A stretch of 64,000 bases of DNA from Sphingomonas naphthae (GCF_028607085.1 NZ_CP117411.1:248001-312000), one strand, 5' to 3'. Shown: positions 1 through 9,861, numbered from the stretch's first letter. Made by a program: numbers and translations. The notes: a model not told the origin generated them from the sequence alone.

Positions 1-1325
1 TCCTGCGGCACTGTCTTATCCTCCAGGTTCAGGCGCGGCATGATCCGCCGCACCGCCTCGATCGCGGCCTCGCGGGCCAGCGCCGCCAGATCCGCCCCGA
101 CGAACCCGTAGGTGGTGCGCGACAGCTCCGCCAGATCGACCTTGTCGCCCAGCGGCATGCCGCGCGTGTGGATGCCCAGGATCTCGCGCCGCCCGCGCTC
201 GTCGGGCACGCCGATCACGATCTCGCGATCGAACCGGCCCGGCCGGCGCAGCGCCTCGTCGATCGCCTCCGGCCGGTTGGTGGCGGCGATGATGACGGTG
301 TTCTGCCGCGCCTCCAGCCCATCCATCAAGGTCAGCAGCTGCGCGACGAGGCGCTTCTCCGCCTCGCCGGTCGCCTGCCCGCGCTTGGGGGCGATCGAAT
401 CGATCTCGTCGATGAAGATGATCGAGGGCGCGGCCTTGGCGGCCTCCTCGAACACTTCGCGCAGCCGCTTCTCGCTCTCGCCATAGGCCGATCCCATGAT
501 CTCCGGGCCGGCGATCGAGAAGAAGCTGGCGTGGCTTTCGTTGGCGACGGCGCGGGCCAGGCGCGTCTTGCCGGTGCCGGGCGGGCCATAGAGCAGCACG
601 CCCTTGGGCGGATCGACGCCCAGCCGCTGGAACAGCTCCGGGTAGCGCAGCGGCAGCTCGACCATCTCGCGCACCTGATCGATCGTCGTGCCGAGCCCGC
701 CGATATCGTCATAGGTCACGTCCGCACGCCGCTCGCCGGTGGCGGCGACATATTCGGCGCGCAATTCCACCTCGGTATCGGCGTCGATATGCACGATGCC
801 CTTGGCCGGCACGGTCGAGACCACGGTGAGGCGGATTTCCTGCAAGGCATAGGCCGGCGCGTTCAGCATCTGGCGCAGTTGGGGCGGGATATTGCCCTGC
901 TCCACCCTTTGCTGGCCTGCCGTCGCGACCACGTCGCCGGCGGTCAGGGGGCGCATGCCGAAGGTGCGCTTCAGCGCCGCGCCCGATCCCTGGAGCCGCA
1001 GATTTTCTTGTGCAGGTGCGAACACGACCCGCTGGGCCGCGACCGAAACCGCGCGCCGCACCTCGACGAAATCGCCCGATCCGACCCCGGCGTTGGCGCG
1101 CTGGAGCCCGTCGAGCCGCAGGATGTCGAGCCCCTCGTCCTCGGGGTAGGGCAGCACCGCGCGGGCCGGCGTGGCGCGCTTGCCCTCGATCTCAACCACG
1201 TCGCCTTCGGACAGGCCGAGCGCGTTCATCGTCGATCGCGACAGGCGGGCCAGTCCTCGCCCCGAATCATCGGGCCGGGCATTCGCCACCTGCAACCTGC
1301 GCGTCGTCACCTCACCGTCGGCCAT
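1..1325 (-). CDS. CDC48/VCP-family AAA ATPase (N-terminal 441 codons, cut by window edge)
   Basis: ATP-driven protein unfoldase of the CDC48/p97 family. The reading frame begins at ATG 1325 (GGAG about six bases upstream) and runs off the left edge. About 180 residues match the CDC48 N-domain (start [16 protein letters not shown]). The first AAA module follows: a Walker A GPPGTGKT encoded near 563-586, a Walker B IIFIDEID near 390-415, and the second region of homology with an arginine-finger stretch ([13 protein letters not shown]). The second AAA module would lie outside the window. It stands alone on the minus strand, divergent from the LysR gene. The bacterial substrate is not known. The family assignment is secure; completeness cannot be judged. 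Confidence 0.9.
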   Translation of the reverse strand, partial: MADGEVTTRRLQVANARPDDSGRGLARLSRSTMNALGLSEGDVVEIEGKRATPARAVLPYPEDEGLDILRLDGLQRANAGVGSGDFVEVRRAVSVAAQRVVFAPAQENLRLQGSGAALKRTFGMRPLTAGDVVATAGQQRVEQGNIPPQLRQMLNAPAYALQEIRLTVVSTVPAKGIVHIDADTEVELRAEYVAATGERRADVTYDDIGGLGTTIDQVREMVELPLRYPELFQRLGVDPPKGVLLYGPPGTGKTRLARAVANESHASFFSIAGPEIMGSAYGESEKRLREVFEEAAKAAPSIIFIDEIDSIAPKRGQATGEAEKRLVAQLLTLMDGLEARQNTVIIAATNRPEAIDEALRRPGRFDREIVIGVPDERGRREILGIHTRGMPLGDKVDLAELSRTTYGFVGADLAALAREAAIEAVRRIMPRLNLEDKTVPQ

Positions 1326-1391
1326 CTCGCTCTCCGATCTTCTCGGGAACGAAATAAGTAGCGATGGCCGGGTTACGATCCCCCGGCGGCC

Positions 1392-1422
1392 AAAAAAAGG
1401 GCCGGTCCGTGAGGACCAGCCC
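1392..1422 (-). terminator. Rho-independent terminator-like hairpin upstream of the CDC48 gene
   Basis: Read on the minus strand, a ten-base-pair stem with one mismatch (GGGCTGGTCC / GGACCGGCCC, loop TCAC) is followed by seven T. No protein gene ends here on that strand, so it may end a short RNA made from about 1430-1600 or act as an attenuator in the CDC48 leader. The whole 298-base gap (1326-1623) otherwise holds only the inverted repeat at 1484-1515. Confidence 0.6.
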
Positions 1423-1483
1423 TGAAAGTTTTAGGAGAGGATGCCTGAAAGGCCCGACCTTTGTGACCCGGCGCCCGCCATTG

Positions 1484-1515
1484 TGCAAGTGCAAAATAAT
1501 CTGTTCGCACTTGCA
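1484..1515. promoter_or_regulatory. Perfect 9-bp inverted repeat between divergent genes
   Basis: TGCAAGTGC (1484-1492) and GCACTTGCA (1507-1515) form a perfect inverted repeat with a 14-base AT-rich spacer, and a related ACACTTGCCA follows at about 1525. It lies 108 bases before the LysR start and about 160 bases before the CDC48 start. A dimeric regulator, perhaps the LysR protein itself, is the likely reader. No consensus was recognised with certainty. Confidence 0.45.
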
Positions 1516-1623
1516 AAATTCTCAACACTTGCCAGTTGGGTTTCCACGGCGGATGCGATGGCGCTTGCCAGCGCCCGCCGCGGCGCAATATCGTTTCGCC
1601 ATGGAGAAGGAAGGAGAGGCGCA

Positions 1624-2508
1624 ATGCGGCGCTTGCCCCCGCTGACGGCGGTCGAAGCCTTCGTGCAGGTCGCGCGGCTCGGATCGGTCAAGGCCGCGGC
1701 GGAAGCCCTGGCGCTGTCGTCGCCCGCGCTCAGCCGCCGGGTCCAGGCGCTCGAACGCTTCGTCGGCAAGTCCCTGTTCGAGCGGCGCCATCAGGCGATG
1801 GTGCTGAACGTCGATGGCGACGTGCTGCTGGCGCGCATCGCCCCGGCGCTCGATTCACTGGCCGCCGCGATCGAATCGGCGACAGGCGAGACCGAGCAGC
1901 TGCGCCTGCGCATCAACGTGCCGCCGCTGTTCGCCTCGCAGCGGCTGATGGCCAATCTGCCGACCCTGCGCGAGCGCCACCCCGAATTCCATCTCGATAT
2001 CGACACCGCCCCGCAAGGCCTGTCGCGCCTCGGCGACGGGCTCGACGCGGCGATCGTGCTGGGCCGCGATGTCGATAGCTCGCTCTATTCGCGGCGGCTG
2101 GATCGGCCGAAGATCGCCGCCATCGCTTCGCGCAAGCTGCTCGAGGGCGCCAACCCGATCACCGGCCCCAGGGATCTGGAGCGGCTGACGGTCTATGCCC
2201 ACCGCGATCTGCCCGATCTCTTCTCGGTCTGGCGCGAGCAGGTCGGCCTGCCCCGGCTGGAGCCCGCCTCGATCGACCATTTCGATTCGGGCTTCCTGAT
2301 GCTCGACGCCGCCTCGCGCGGGATGGGCGTGGCCTTCATGCTCGACGATCACCTGCGCGGCGCGACCGATCCCAACCTCGTCCATCTCTTCGGCGACGAG
2401 GTCGAAAGCCCCTACAGCTACTGGTTCGCCTGCCGCCGCCCGGCGCTGTCGAGCAAGGCGATGCGCATCTTCCAGCAATGGCTGATGGAGACGGTGGGGG
2501 CGGAATAG
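1624..2508 (+). CDS. LysR-family transcriptional regulator
   Basis: 294-residue LysR-type regulator. The N-terminal winged helix-turn-helix is clear (PPLTAVEAFVQVARLGSVKAA, then SSPALSRRVQALERFVG at residues 30-50). The rest looks like a periplasmic-binding-type effector domain, and the order resembles the GcvA-like branch. ATG 1624 is chosen because a GGAG/AGG-rich stretch precedes it and the HTH starts at once; in-frame codons further upstream run through the palindromic intergenic region. It diverges from the CDC48 gene. The effector and targets cannot be read from the sequence. Confidence 0.85.
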   Translation: MRRLPPLTAVEAFVQVARLGSVKAAAEALALSSPALSRRVQALERFVGKSLFERRHQAMVLNVDGDVLLARIAPALDSLAAAIESATGETEQLRLRINVPPLFASQRLMANLPTLRERHPEFHLDIDTAPQGLSRLGDGLDAAIVLGRDVDSSLYSRRLDRPKIAAIASRKLLEGANPITGPRDLERLTVYAHRDLPDLFSVWREQVGLPRLEPASIDHFDSGFLMLDAASRGMGVAFMLDDHLRGATDPNLVHLFGDEVESPYSYWFACRRPALSSKAMRIFQQWLMETVGAE

Positions 2509-2636
2509 CCCCGACTGTCCACTCCTTCCCGCGCCCGCTTGCCTTCCGCGCGCGATGGGTATTCATTCCCCCCGCATAGCCGGCGGGAGTCCTCCAGCCC
2601 GCCGGTATGATAACCGGGGGAACAGGAGAGAGAGGC

Positions 2637-4784
2637 ATGCTCATCGTTGAGGCAGCCATGGTCTGCGGCCTGATCGCCGTCGTCTATGGCCTCATCACCA
2701 GCCGCCAGGTGCTGAACGCGCCGGCCGGCAATCAGAAGATGCAGGATATCGCCGCCGCCATCCAGGAAGGCGCGCGCGCCTATCTCGGGCGGCAATATCG
2801 CACCATCGCCGTCGTCGGCATCATCGTCGTCGCGATCGTCTGGGCCTTTCTGGGCGCCACGTCCGCGATCGGCTTCATCCTCGGCGCGCTGCTGTCGGGG
2901 CTGACCGGCTTCATCGGCATGAACATTTCGGTAAAGGCCAACGTCCGCACCGCCGAGGCCGCGCGCACCAGCCTGCAAGGCGGGCTGACGATGGCGTTCC
3001 GATCCGGCGCCGTCACGGGCATGCTGGTCGCGGGTCTAGGCCTGCTCTCCATCTCGGTCTTCTTCTGGTATCTGGCGGGGCCGGCGGGGCATGTGCCGGG
3101 CGATCCGGCCGATCGCACGATCGTCAACGCGCTGGTCGCCTTGTCGTTCGGCGCCTCGCTGATCTCGATCTTCGCGCGGCTGGGCGGCGGCATCTTCACC
3201 AAGGCGGCGGACGTGGGCGCCGATCTGGTCGGCAAGGTCGAGGCGGGCATCCCCGAGGACGACCCCCGCAACCCCGCCGTGATCGCCGATAACGTCGGCG
3301 ACAATGTCGGCGACTGCGCCGGCATGGCGGCCGATCTGTTCGAAACCTATGTCGTCACCCTCGGCGTGACGATGGTGTCGATCGCGCTGTTCATGGGGCC
3401 GGGGCCGGACACGCTGGCGCTGATGGCGCTGCCGCTGATCGTGGGTGGGGTGTGCATCCTCACCTCGATCCTCGGCACCTATATGGTCAAGCTCGGCAGC
3501 AGCGGGTCGATCATGGGGGCGCTCTACAAGGGCTTCTGGACCTCGGCGATCCTGGCGGTGCCGGCCATCTATGCCGTCACGCACTATACGCTGGGCGACA
3601 TGAACGCGGTGATCGGCGGCGCGGCGCAGGCCAGCGGCGCGGATGTCGCGACGCATGTGAAGGCGGGCGGCGACAGCTTCACCGGCATGGACCTGTTCTG
3701 GTGCATGATGATCGGCCTGGGCGTGACGGGCGCGCTGGTGTGGATCACCGAATATTATACCGGCACCAATTATCGCCCGGTGCGATCGATCGCCAGGGCC
3801 AGCGAGACCGGCCATGGCACCAACGTGATCCAGGGCCTCGCCATCAGCCTCGAGGCGACGGCGCTGCCGACGTTGGTGATCGTCGTCGCGGTGATCGCCG
3901 CCTATCAGCTCGCCGGCATCATAGGCATTGCCTTCGCCGCGACGGCGATGCTGGCGCTGGCCGGCATGGTGGTGGCGCTGGATGCGTATGGCCCCGTCAC
4001 CGACAATGCCGGCGGCATCGCCGAAATGGCGGGGCTGGACGATAGCGTGCGCGAGCGGACCGATGCGCTCGACGCGGTCGGCAACACCACCAAGGCGGTG
4101 ACCAAGGGCTATGCGATCGGCTCGGCGGGGCTTGCCGCGCTGGTGCTGTTCGGCGCCTACACCACCGATCTCAGGGAATTCTTCCCCGGCCTGGCGGTCG
4201 ATTTCTCGCTGTCCAACCCGTACGTCATCGTCGGGCTGCTGCTGGGGGCGCTGCTGCCCTATCTGTTCGGCGCGTTCGGCATGACGGCGGTGGGCCGCGC
4301 GGCGGGCGCGGTGGTCGAGGAGGTGCGCCAGCAATTCCGCGACAATCCGGGCATCATGGAAGGCACCAGCCGGCCGAACTATGCCCGCACGGTCGATCTG
4401 GTGACGCGCGCCGCGATCAAGGAGATGATCGTGCCGTCGCTGCTGCCGGTGCTGGCGCCGGTGGCGGTCTATTATGTGATCTTCGCCGTCGCGGGGCAGG
4501 CCAATGGCTTCGCCGCGCTGGGGGCTTTGCTGCTGGGCGTGATCGTGTCGGGGCTATTCGTGGCCCTTTCGATGACCTCGGGCGGAGGCGCGTGGGACAA
4601 TGCCAAGAAATATATCGAGGACGGCCACCACGGCGGCAAGGGATCCGACGCGCACAAGGCGGCGGTGACCGGCGACACGGTGGGCGATCCCTACAAGGAC
4701 ACCGCCGGGCCGGCGGTGAACCCGATGATCAAGATCACCAACATCGTGGCGCTGCTGCTGCTCGCGGCATTGGCGGCGCATTGA
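2637..4784 (+). CDS. hppA: K+-independent proton-translocating membrane pyrophosphatase
   Basis: 715-residue integral membrane pump that couples hydrolysis of pyrophosphate to proton export, with about 16 membrane segments. The substrate-binding loop is present around residues 205-250 ([20 protein letters not shown], then [21 protein letters not shown], cut in two here). In the loop [16 protein letters not shown] the residue after the second threonine is lysine; in this family lysine there marks the K+-independent class and alanine the K+-dependent one. Start ATG 2637 follows AGGAGAGAGAGGC. A hairpin directly downstream may end the transcript. Length and motifs are typical. Confidence 0.96.
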   Translation: MLIVEAAMVCGLIAVVYGLITSRQVLNAPAGNQKMQDIAAAIQEGARAYLGRQYRTIAVVGIIVVAIVWAFLGATSAIGFILGALLSGLTGFIGMNISVKANVRTAEAARTSLQGGLTMAFRSGAVTGMLVAGLGLLSISVFFWYLAGPAGHVPGDPADRTIVNALVALSFGASLISIFARLGGGIFTKAADVGADLVGKVEAGIPEDDPRNPAVIADNVGDNVGDCAGMAADLFETYVVTLGVTMVSIALFMGPGPDTLALMALPLIVGGVCILTSILGTYMVKLGSSGSIMGALYKGFWTSAILAVPAIYAVTHYTLGDMNAVIGGAAQASGADVATHVKAGGDSFTGMDLFWCMMIGLGVTGALVWITEYYTGTNYRPVRSIARASETGHGTNVIQGLAISLEATALPTLVIVVAVIAAYQLAGIIGIAFAATAMLALAGMVVALDAYGPVTDNAGGIAEMAGLDDSVRERTDALDAVGNTTKAVTKGYAIGSAGLAALVLFGAYTTDLREFFPGLAVDFSLSNPYVIVGLLLGALLPYLFGAFGMTAVGRAAGAVVEEVRQQFRDNPGIMEGTSRPNYARTVDLVTRAAIKEMIVPSLLPVLAPVAVYYVIFAVAGQANGFAALGALLLGVIVSGLFVALSMTSGGGAWDNAKKYIEDGHHGGKGSDAHKAAVTGDTVGDPYKDTAGPAVNPMIKITNIVALLLLAALAAH

Positions 4785-4790
4785 GCGGGT

Positions 4791-4820
4791 AATCCCCCTT
4801 CTTCTCAGCGGAGGGGGATT
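4791..4820 (+). terminator. hppA terminator hairpin
   Basis: AATCCCCCT (4791-4799) pairs perfectly with AGGGGGATT (4812-4820), seven bases after the hppA stop codon. The T tract after the stem is weak, so termination may be partial. Confidence 0.55.
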
Positions 4821-4875
4821 TGCTCGCCACCCGGCGGCCATGATAGCCTCCCGGCTTTCCGGGGGGGATGCGATC

Positions 4876-5583
4876 ATGGCGCTCAGGGTTCCGGCCTATC
4901 TGTGGTTCCTGCTCGCCTTCGCGGTGATCCTGGCGGGCTTCTGGCCGAGTTTCTTCAGCCAGCCCGCCGGCAACGATGCCGCCCATGCCGCGCACGGCCT
5001 GTTCGCGACGCTCTGGCTGATCCTGCTGGTGGCGCAATCGGCGCTGATCCGGGCGCGCCGCCGGGCGCTCCACCGCCGGATCGGCTGGGCCTCGATCGGG
5101 CTGGCGGTGCTGCTGGTCGCGACGAGCCTCAATCTGGTGCGGATCATGCTCGCCGATCCGGCCGGCTTCCCGATCTGGCTGCGGCTGACCCTGGCCTATA
5201 TCGATCTGACGACGATCACGCTGTTCGTCGGGCTGTACGCCGCCGCGATCCTGTGGCGGCGCGATCGGGTGGTGCACAGCCGGCTGGCGGGGTCGACCGT
5301 GCTGGTGGCGATGATCCCGGCGCTCGGCCGCTTCTACGGTATGAATTACCCGGTGGGCGGGCTGCCGGGGGCGCTCGATCCCAGCTTCTGGACGGTCGAG
5401 GTGATCCTGCTGGTGGCGGTTTTGCTCGATTGGCGCGGCGGGCGGCTGCGCTGGCCCTTCCCGGTCGCACTGGCGGCCTTCGTGGCGATTCACCTGACTT
5501 ATCCGATCGGATCGCAATCGGCCGCGTTCGCCGTTCTCGCCCGCGCGATGGGCGGGTCTGCCTTGCCACTTGGTGCGGAATAG
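4876..5583 (+). CDS. Multi-pass membrane protein of unknown function
   Basis: 235 residues with about six hydrophobic segments and short arginine-rich cytoplasmic loops (for example RARRRALHRRIGWASIG). Start ATG 4876 is preferred over an in-frame ATG at 4840 because a G-rich GGGGGGGA lies eight bases upstream. No catalytic motif was recognised. It follows hppA after its hairpin and converges on rplL, so it is probably a separate transcript. Confidence 0.7.
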   Translation: MALRVPAYLWFLLAFAVILAGFWPSFFSQPAGNDAAHAAHGLFATLWLILLVAQSALIRARRRALHRRIGWASIGLAVLLVATSLNLVRIMLADPAGFPIWLRLTLAYIDLTTITLFVGLYAAAILWRRDRVVHSRLAGSTVLVAMIPALGRFYGMNYPVGGLPGALDPSFWTVEVILLVAVLLDWRGGRLRWPFPVALAAFVAIHLTYPIGSQSAAFAVLARAMGGSALPLGAE

Positions 5584-5640
5584 CGTCCGGCTGCCGCTCG
5601 GAAACCGCCAACGCCGGATCTGACGCCTTCTCGAGCGGCC

Positions 5641-5676
5641 AAAACAAAAGGGCGGCCCGTTGCCGGACCGCCCTTC
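5641..5676 (-). terminator. Terminator of the ribosomal-protein operon
   Basis: On the minus strand the stem AAGGGCGG...CCGCCCTT is followed by TTTTGTTTT. It lies 44 bases beyond the rplL stop codon and is the natural end of the rplJL transcript. Confidence 0.8.
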
Positions 5677-5719
5677 CATCTCCGCCCGAAGGCGGATGCA
5701 TATGGCCGAAGCCAGACGC

Positions 5720-6094
5720 TTACTTGAGTTCGACGGTCGCGCCGGCGGCCTCGAGCTGCGCCTTGATCTTGGCGGCTTCGTCCTTGTTGACGCCTTCCTT
5801 GACGGCCTTCGGCGCGGACTCGACGAGAGTCTTCGCTTCGGTCAGGCCCAGGCCGGTGATCGCGCGGACTTCCTTGATGACGTTGATCTTCTTGCCACCG
5901 TCGCCGGTGAGGATCACGTCGAACTCGGTCTGCTCTTCGGCAGCCGGAGCGGCGGCGCCGCCGGCCGGGGCCGCAACCGCGACCGCCGCAGCGGCCGAAA
6001 CGCCCCACTTCTCTTCGAGAAGCTTCGAAAGCTCGGCCGCCTCGAGGACGGTGAGAGCCGAAAGATCGTCAACAATCTTCTGCAGGTCTGCCAT
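5720..6094 (-). CDS. rplL: 50S ribosomal protein L7/L12
   Basis: 124 residues, the usual length. The N-terminal dimerisation helices ([20 protein letters not shown]) are joined by an alanine/proline-rich hinge (residues 35-55) to the C-terminal factor-binding domain ([20 protein letters not shown] and VEKAPK-like VESAPKAVK). It forms the ribosomal stalk that recruits translation factors. Start ATG 6094 has GGAG eight bases upstream. It is downstream of rplJ as in most bacteria and is followed by a strong terminator. Confidence 0.98.
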   Translation of the reverse strand: MADLQKIVDDLSALTVLEAAELSKLLEEKWGVSAAAAVAVAAPAGGAAAPAAEEQTEFDVILTGDGGKKINVIKEVRAITGLGLTEAKTLVESAPKAVKEGVNKDEAAKIKAQLEAAGATVELK

Positions 6095-6157
6095 TGTCTT
6101 CACTCCATGCGGGCCGCCGTGCGGCCCAAAGGTCAGTTGTTAAGTCTTCGAGGTACG

Positions 6158-6679
6158 TCAGGCCGCTTGCGCGTCCTTGTCGGCATAAGCCGCGAACACC
6201 CGTGCCAGCTGGCCGGCCGGCGCCTGGACGATCTGCACCACCTTGGTCGCGGGCGCCTGGATGAGGCCCACGATCTTGGCACGCAGCGCGTCGAGCGACG
6301 GCAGTTCGGCCAGCGCCTTGACGCCAGCGACGTCGAGGACGGTATCGCCCATCGCACCGCCCACGATTTCCAACTTGTCGTTGGTCTTCGCGAATTCGAC
6401 CACCACCTTGGCGGCGGCGACCGGGTCGGCCGATGTCGAGAGCGCCGTCGGCCCCGTCAGCAGATCGCTGAGCGTGGTGTACGGCGTGCCCTCGGCGGCA
6501 ATGCGGACGAGACGGTTCTTGGTCACCTTGTAGCTGGCGCCGGCTTCCAGCATCTTCACGCGCAGGGCCGTGGACTGTGCCACGGTCATGCCGAGATTGC
6601 GGGTGACAACCACCACGCTGGTCTCGGTGAAGGTGCGGTTCAGGGCGGCGACCTGCTCGGACTTTTGAGCGCGATCCAT
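6158..6679 (-). CDS. rplJ: 50S ribosomal protein L10
   Basis: 173 residues, the usual length. L10 anchors the L7/L12 dimers on the ribosome and represses its own operon by binding the mRNA leader. The N-terminal domain is typical (MDRAQKSEQVAALNRTF, then VTKNRLVRIAAEGT), and the C-terminal helix for L12 binding ends in QLARVFAAYADKDAQAA. Two ATGs six bases apart (6685 and 6679) both have a purine-rich upstream sequence; 6679 gives the usual MDRAQK start. In most bacteria rplA lies directly upstream, but here a glycosyltransferase gene separates them. Confidence 0.97.
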   Translation of the reverse strand: MDRAQKSEQVAALNRTFTETSVVVVTRNLGMTVAQSTALRVKMLEAGASYKVTKNRLVRIAAEGTPYTTLSDLLTGPTALSTSADPVAAAKVVVEFAKTNDKLEIVGGAMGDTVLDVAGVKALAELPSLDALRAKIVGLIQAPATKVVQIVQAPAGQLARVFAAYADKDAQAA

Positions 6680-6689
6680 TCCCATTCTC

Positions 6690-6800
6690 CACTCCGCCCG
6701 GCGGACGATCCGCCGGACGCATACGAACCGCGCGAACGGGCGAGCCCGGCCACGCGGCAAAGGTCCGACAAGGGAATGGACGCCTGACCCGATCGCGAAC
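6690..6800 (-). promoter_or_regulatory. Possible L10 autoregulatory leader of rplJL
   Basis: A perfect eight-base-pair hairpin (CCGGCGGA / TCCGCCGG, 6698-6716) sits just upstream of the rplJ ribosome binding site, inside a GC-rich leader. L10 leaders are widespread in bacteria. I did not resolve the kink-turn that L10 would bind, so this is an inference from position and the hairpin. The rest of 6800-7017 holds no gene; a GCGGGG/CCCCGC hairpin at about 6874-6890 has no T tract. Confidence 0.4.
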
Positions 6801-7017
6801 GATGGGCAGACCGGAGGGCCACCCCATAAGGGCGATCCCCGGAAAATCTCTTCCCCGTCTTGGCGAGATATCAAGCGGGGCAAAATCCCCGCACTCGCTG
6901 TCTCGGACGGCGAACCCCCGGAGGGGTTCGGTGGCGGGCCGATACAGGAATATCAGTCGGCTGTCACGCCAAATCGCGGTCTGGAGCCGGGTTTGTCCGG
7001 GCGACGCGGTTGAGCGG

Positions 7018-7800
7018 TCAGCGCGCCAGCGCGCGATCGATCGCGGAGCGCGAAAGCGGTTCTATACCATGTTCGCGACAGAAGACATTCGCGGCTAATA
7101 TCATCTGGCCCAGATGATCCTGGGGAAACTGATCGAACCAAAAGGCATTTGTTCCAAAGCGGAAGTGCTTGTACACCAGCCCCTTCAGCGTCAAATAATA
7201 ATAGAGCTTCTGCTTTTCATTGATGTCGCCCGGCTTGAAGGCGCTCAAATGGTGCAGGGTTATTCCACTTTCGACAGAATGGGATGCGGCGGTGTCTTCA
7301 TGAAACATGATTTCTTCATGAATAAGGCCAGCCCAGCGCACCAGAGGGCTCACCTGATAGATCCGGCAATGCCCCTCTTCGCCAAAGCCACCATCCGCCA
7401 TGAGCGCGCCCACGTCATGCAGACCGAAATTGGCGTCCGCATAATAATTGCGTCGACGAACTCGATAGGCTGCGGGGGTTTCAGGCGGCGACGCCATGAA
7501 GGCGAGGATCTCATCCTTGACGACGAGTTCGTCGCTGTCGATCGCGAAGACCCAGTCGTTTCGTGCGTATCCCGCCCCATAATTACGAGGATGCGCGAAG
7601 CCGAACTTGAAGAGTGATTCGCGTGGATAGGAAACGACCATATCCTGCTCGCGCAGCAGCGACCTGAGCAGTTCGGGCGTTCCGTCCGTCGATCCCATCT
7701 CCACAACGATGATCTGATCGACGATTTCGAGCAGGGGTGGAATTGTGATGCTCAATGAACTTGCGTCATTGTAGCTCAGCATCACGACCGAAAGCTTCAT
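7018..7800 (-). CDS. Family 2 glycosyltransferase inserted in the ribosomal-protein cluster
   Basis: 260-residue GT-A type glycosyltransferase. The N-terminus MKLSVVMLSYNDASSL and the nucleotide-binding strand IIVVEMGSTDGT are typical of family 2. The metal-binding DxD-like element is AIDSDE near residue 88, and a WAGLIHEEIM stretch follows. It probably transfers a sugar to a surface glycan. Its base composition is visibly more AT-rich than its neighbours and it breaks the usual rplA-rplJ adjacency, both signs of late acquisition. The ribosome binding site is weak. The acceptor sugar cannot be predicted. Confidence 0.85.
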   Translation of the reverse strand: MKLSVVMLSYNDASSLSITIPPLLEIVDQIIVVEMGSTDGTPELLRSLLREQDMVVSYPRESLFKFGFAHPRNYGAGYARNDWVFAIDSDELVVKDEILAFMASPPETPAAYRVRRRNYYADANFGLHDVGALMADGGFGEEGHCRIYQVSPLVRWAGLIHEEIMFHEDTAASHSVESGITLHHLSAFKPGDINEKQKLYYYLTLKGLVYKHFRFGTNAFWFDQFPQDHLGQMILAANVFCREHGIEPLSRSAIDRALAR

Positions 7801-7968
7801 TGGAATCCGCCCCGTCTTCTACCTTATCGGAAAGGCGACGGATCACCGCAATGACCTGCCGGACTCTCTCCCGCTATCGACCGGCGGCAATTGGGACGCC
7901 ATCTGCCGGAACGTAGTCGGTCGGTGACGGAAAGGGCAACCTCCGATCGCCCTTTCCGTCATCCATTA

Positions 7969-8667
7969 TCAGGCGGCCGAAACCTCGGCCACGTCCACCT
8001 TGATGCCCGGGCCCATCGAGGAGCTGACGGCGACCTTCTTGAGGTACTTGCCCTTGGCGCCGGTCGGCTTGGCGCGCACGATCGCGTCGACGAAGGCGTC
8101 GAAGTTGGCGCGCAGGTCCTCGGCCGGGAAGCTGGCCTTGCCGATACCGGAGTGGATGATGCCGGCCTTTTCGACGCGGAACTCCACCTGGCCGCCCTTG
8201 GCGTCCTTGACCGCCTGGCCGACGTTCATGGTGACCGTGCCGAGCTTCGGGTTCGGCATCAGGCCCTTCGGACCCAGCACCTTACCGAGGCGGCCGACGA
8301 GGCCCATCATGTCCGGGGTCGCGATGCAGCGATCGAAATCGATCGTGCCGCCCTGGATCGTCTCCAGCAGGTCTTCGGCGCCGACGATCTCGGCACCCGC
8401 CGCCGTGGCTTCCTCTGCCTTGGCGCCGCGCGCGAACACCGCGACGCGGACGTCTTTGCCGGTGCCCTTGGGCAGGGTGACGACGCCACGGACCATCTGG
8501 TCGGCGTGGCGCGGATCGACGCCGAGGTTCAGCGCGACTTCGATCGTCTCGTCGAACTTGGCGGTCGCATGGGTCTTGGCGAGACCGATGGCCTCATCCA
8601 CGCCATGCAGCTTCAGCGCGTCGACCGCTGCGGCCATCGCCTTGGCCTTCTTGCTCTGCTTTGCCAT
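7969..8667 (-). CDS. rplA: 50S ribosomal protein L1
   Basis: 232 residues, the normal length. L1 forms the mobile L1 stalk at the ribosomal E site and in many bacteria represses the rplKA mRNA. Typical segments are visible: [20 protein letters not shown], the hinge [34 protein letters not shown], and a C-terminus with [17 protein letters not shown] 8667 is four bases after the rplK stop region, so the two are cotranslated. Confidence 0.98.
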   Translation of the reverse strand: MAKQSKKAKAMAAAVDALKLHGVDEAIGLAKTHATAKFDETIEVALNLGVDPRHADQMVRGVVTLPKGTGKDVRVAVFARGAKAEEATAAGAEIVGAEDLLETIQGGTIDFDRCIATPDMMGLVGRLGKVLGPKGLMPNPKLGTVTMNVGQAVKDAKGGQVEFRVEKAGIIHSGIGKASFPAEDLRANFDAFVDAIVRAKPTGAKGKYLKKVAVSSSMGPGIKVDVAEVSAA

Positions 8668-8671
8668 CGGA

Positions 8672-9103
8672 TCAGCCCTCCACAACCTGAAGGCCCATCG
8701 CGCGGGCCGAGCCTTCGATCGTCTTGGTCGCTGCCTCGATGTCGTTGGCGTTCAAATCCTTCATCTTCTGCTCGGCGATCTGGGCCAGCGCGGAACGCTT
8801 GATCGTGCCCGCCGACACCTTGCCCGGCTCCTTCGAGCCCGACTTCAGGTTGGCCGCCTTCTTGATGAGGTACGAGGCCGGCGGCGTCTTCGTCGCGAAC
8901 GAGAAGCTGCGGTCGGCATAGACGGTGATGACGGTGGGAAGCGGCGTGCCGACTTCCTCGCCACCGGTCTGCGCGTTGAACGCCTTGCAGAACTCCATGA
9001 TGTTCACGCCGCGCTGGCCCAGCGCCGGGCCGATCGGCGGCGACGGGTTGGCCTTTCCGGCGGGGACCTGGAGCTTGATATAGCCCGTGATCTTCTTAGC
9101 CAT
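8672..9103 (-). CDS. rplK: 50S ribosomal protein L11
   Basis: 143 residues, the normal length. L11 binds the GTPase-associated centre of 23S rRNA. The N-terminal domain carries the conserved proline-rich loop ([20 protein letters not shown]), and the RNA-binding C-terminal domain runs through [20 protein letters not shown]. It follows nusG in the usual order, but a 206-base gap with a palindromic repeat separates them, so rplKA may have its own promoter. Confidence 0.98.
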   Translation of the reverse strand: MAKKITGYIKLQVPAGKANPSPPIGPALGQRGVNIMEFCKAFNAQTGGEEVGTPLPTVITVYADRSFSFATKTPPASYLIKKAANLKSGSKEPGKVSAGTIKRSALAQIAEQKMKDLNANDIEAATKTIEGSARAMGLQVVEG

Positions 9104-9211
9104 GATGACTCACTCTGTTGCTGGGCGCCCCCTTGGCGGAGGCCACCCGGTTCAAGTTTAGCGGTGGTGACGGAGGGCCGAAGCCCGCCTCCCGCGCTTT
9201 TGCCCCACAAC

Positions 9212-9304
9212 CGTCATGCTGAACTTGTTTCAGCATCCACCCATCCACCGCATCGGCGGCGCGTGGGGCGAGATGGACCCTGAAACGAGTTCAGGGTGAC
9301 GAAA
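9212..9304. repeat. Sphingomonad-type intergenic palindromic repeat
   Basis: The unit starts CGTCATGCTGAACTTGTTTC and ends with a related inverted arm ACCCTGAAACGAGTTCAGGG, which ends next to the nusG stop codon. Such paired CTGAACTCGTTTCAG-type sequences are dispersed in sphingomonad genomes, from general knowledge. It may form a hairpin between nusG and rplK. Confidence 0.65.
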
Positions 9305-9309
9305 CCGAA

Positions 9310-9849
9310 TTACTTTACGCGCTCGACCTGCTCGAATTCCAGCTCGACCGGGGTGGCGCGGCCGAAGATCGACACCGACACCTTCACGCGGCTGCGATCG
9401 AAATCCAGTTCCTCGACCAGACCGTTGAAGCTGGCGAACGGGCCGTCCAGCACCTTGACCTGATCGCCGATCTCGAAATCGACCTTGATCTTCTGCTTCG
9501 GCGCGGCTGCGGCGGCTTCCTCCTTGGTGTTGAGGATGCGCGCGGCCTCCGCCTCGCTGATCGGCTGCGGCTTGCCGGAGGAGCCGAGGAAGCCCGTCAC
9601 CTTCGGCGTGTTCTTCACCAGGTGATAGACGTCGTCGTTCATGCTCAGCTTCGCCAGCACGTAGCCGGGGAAGAATTTGCGATCCGACGTCACCTTCTTG
9701 CCGCGGCGGACCTCGGTGATCTTCTCGGTCGGAACCTCGACCGATTCGACGAGCTGCTCGAGGCCCAGGCGGGTGGCGTCGGCGAGGATCGCCTCACGCA
9801 CCTTGTTCTCGAAGCCCGAATAGGCGTGGATGATGTACCAGCGCGACAT
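9310..9849 (-). CDS. nusG: Transcription elongation/antitermination factor NusG
   Basis: 179 residues. NusG bridges RNA polymerase with Rho or the ribosome. The N-terminal NGN domain begins SRWYIIHAYSGFENKVREAI and includes KFFPGYVLAKL. The C-terminal KOW domain is VDFEIGDQVKVLDGPFASFN, ending LEFEQVERVK. Start ATG 9849. It lies 12 bases after secE, as in nearly all bacteria. Confidence 0.98.
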   Translation of the reverse strand: MSRWYIIHAYSGFENKVREAILADATRLGLEQLVESVEVPTEKITEVRRGKKVTSDRKFFPGYVLAKLSMNDDVYHLVKNTPKVTGFLGSSGKPQPISEAEAARILNTKEEAAAAAPKQKIKVDFEIGDQVKVLDGPFASFNGLVEELDFDRSRVKVSVSIFGRATPVELEFEQVERVK

Positions 9850-9861
9850 GAGATCCCCGAA

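Noticed and set aside
6874-6890. GCGGGG/CCCCGC hairpin downstream of the glycosyltransferase as a terminator
   Set aside because: No T tract follows on either strand, so termination is not supported; it may still be a leader structure.
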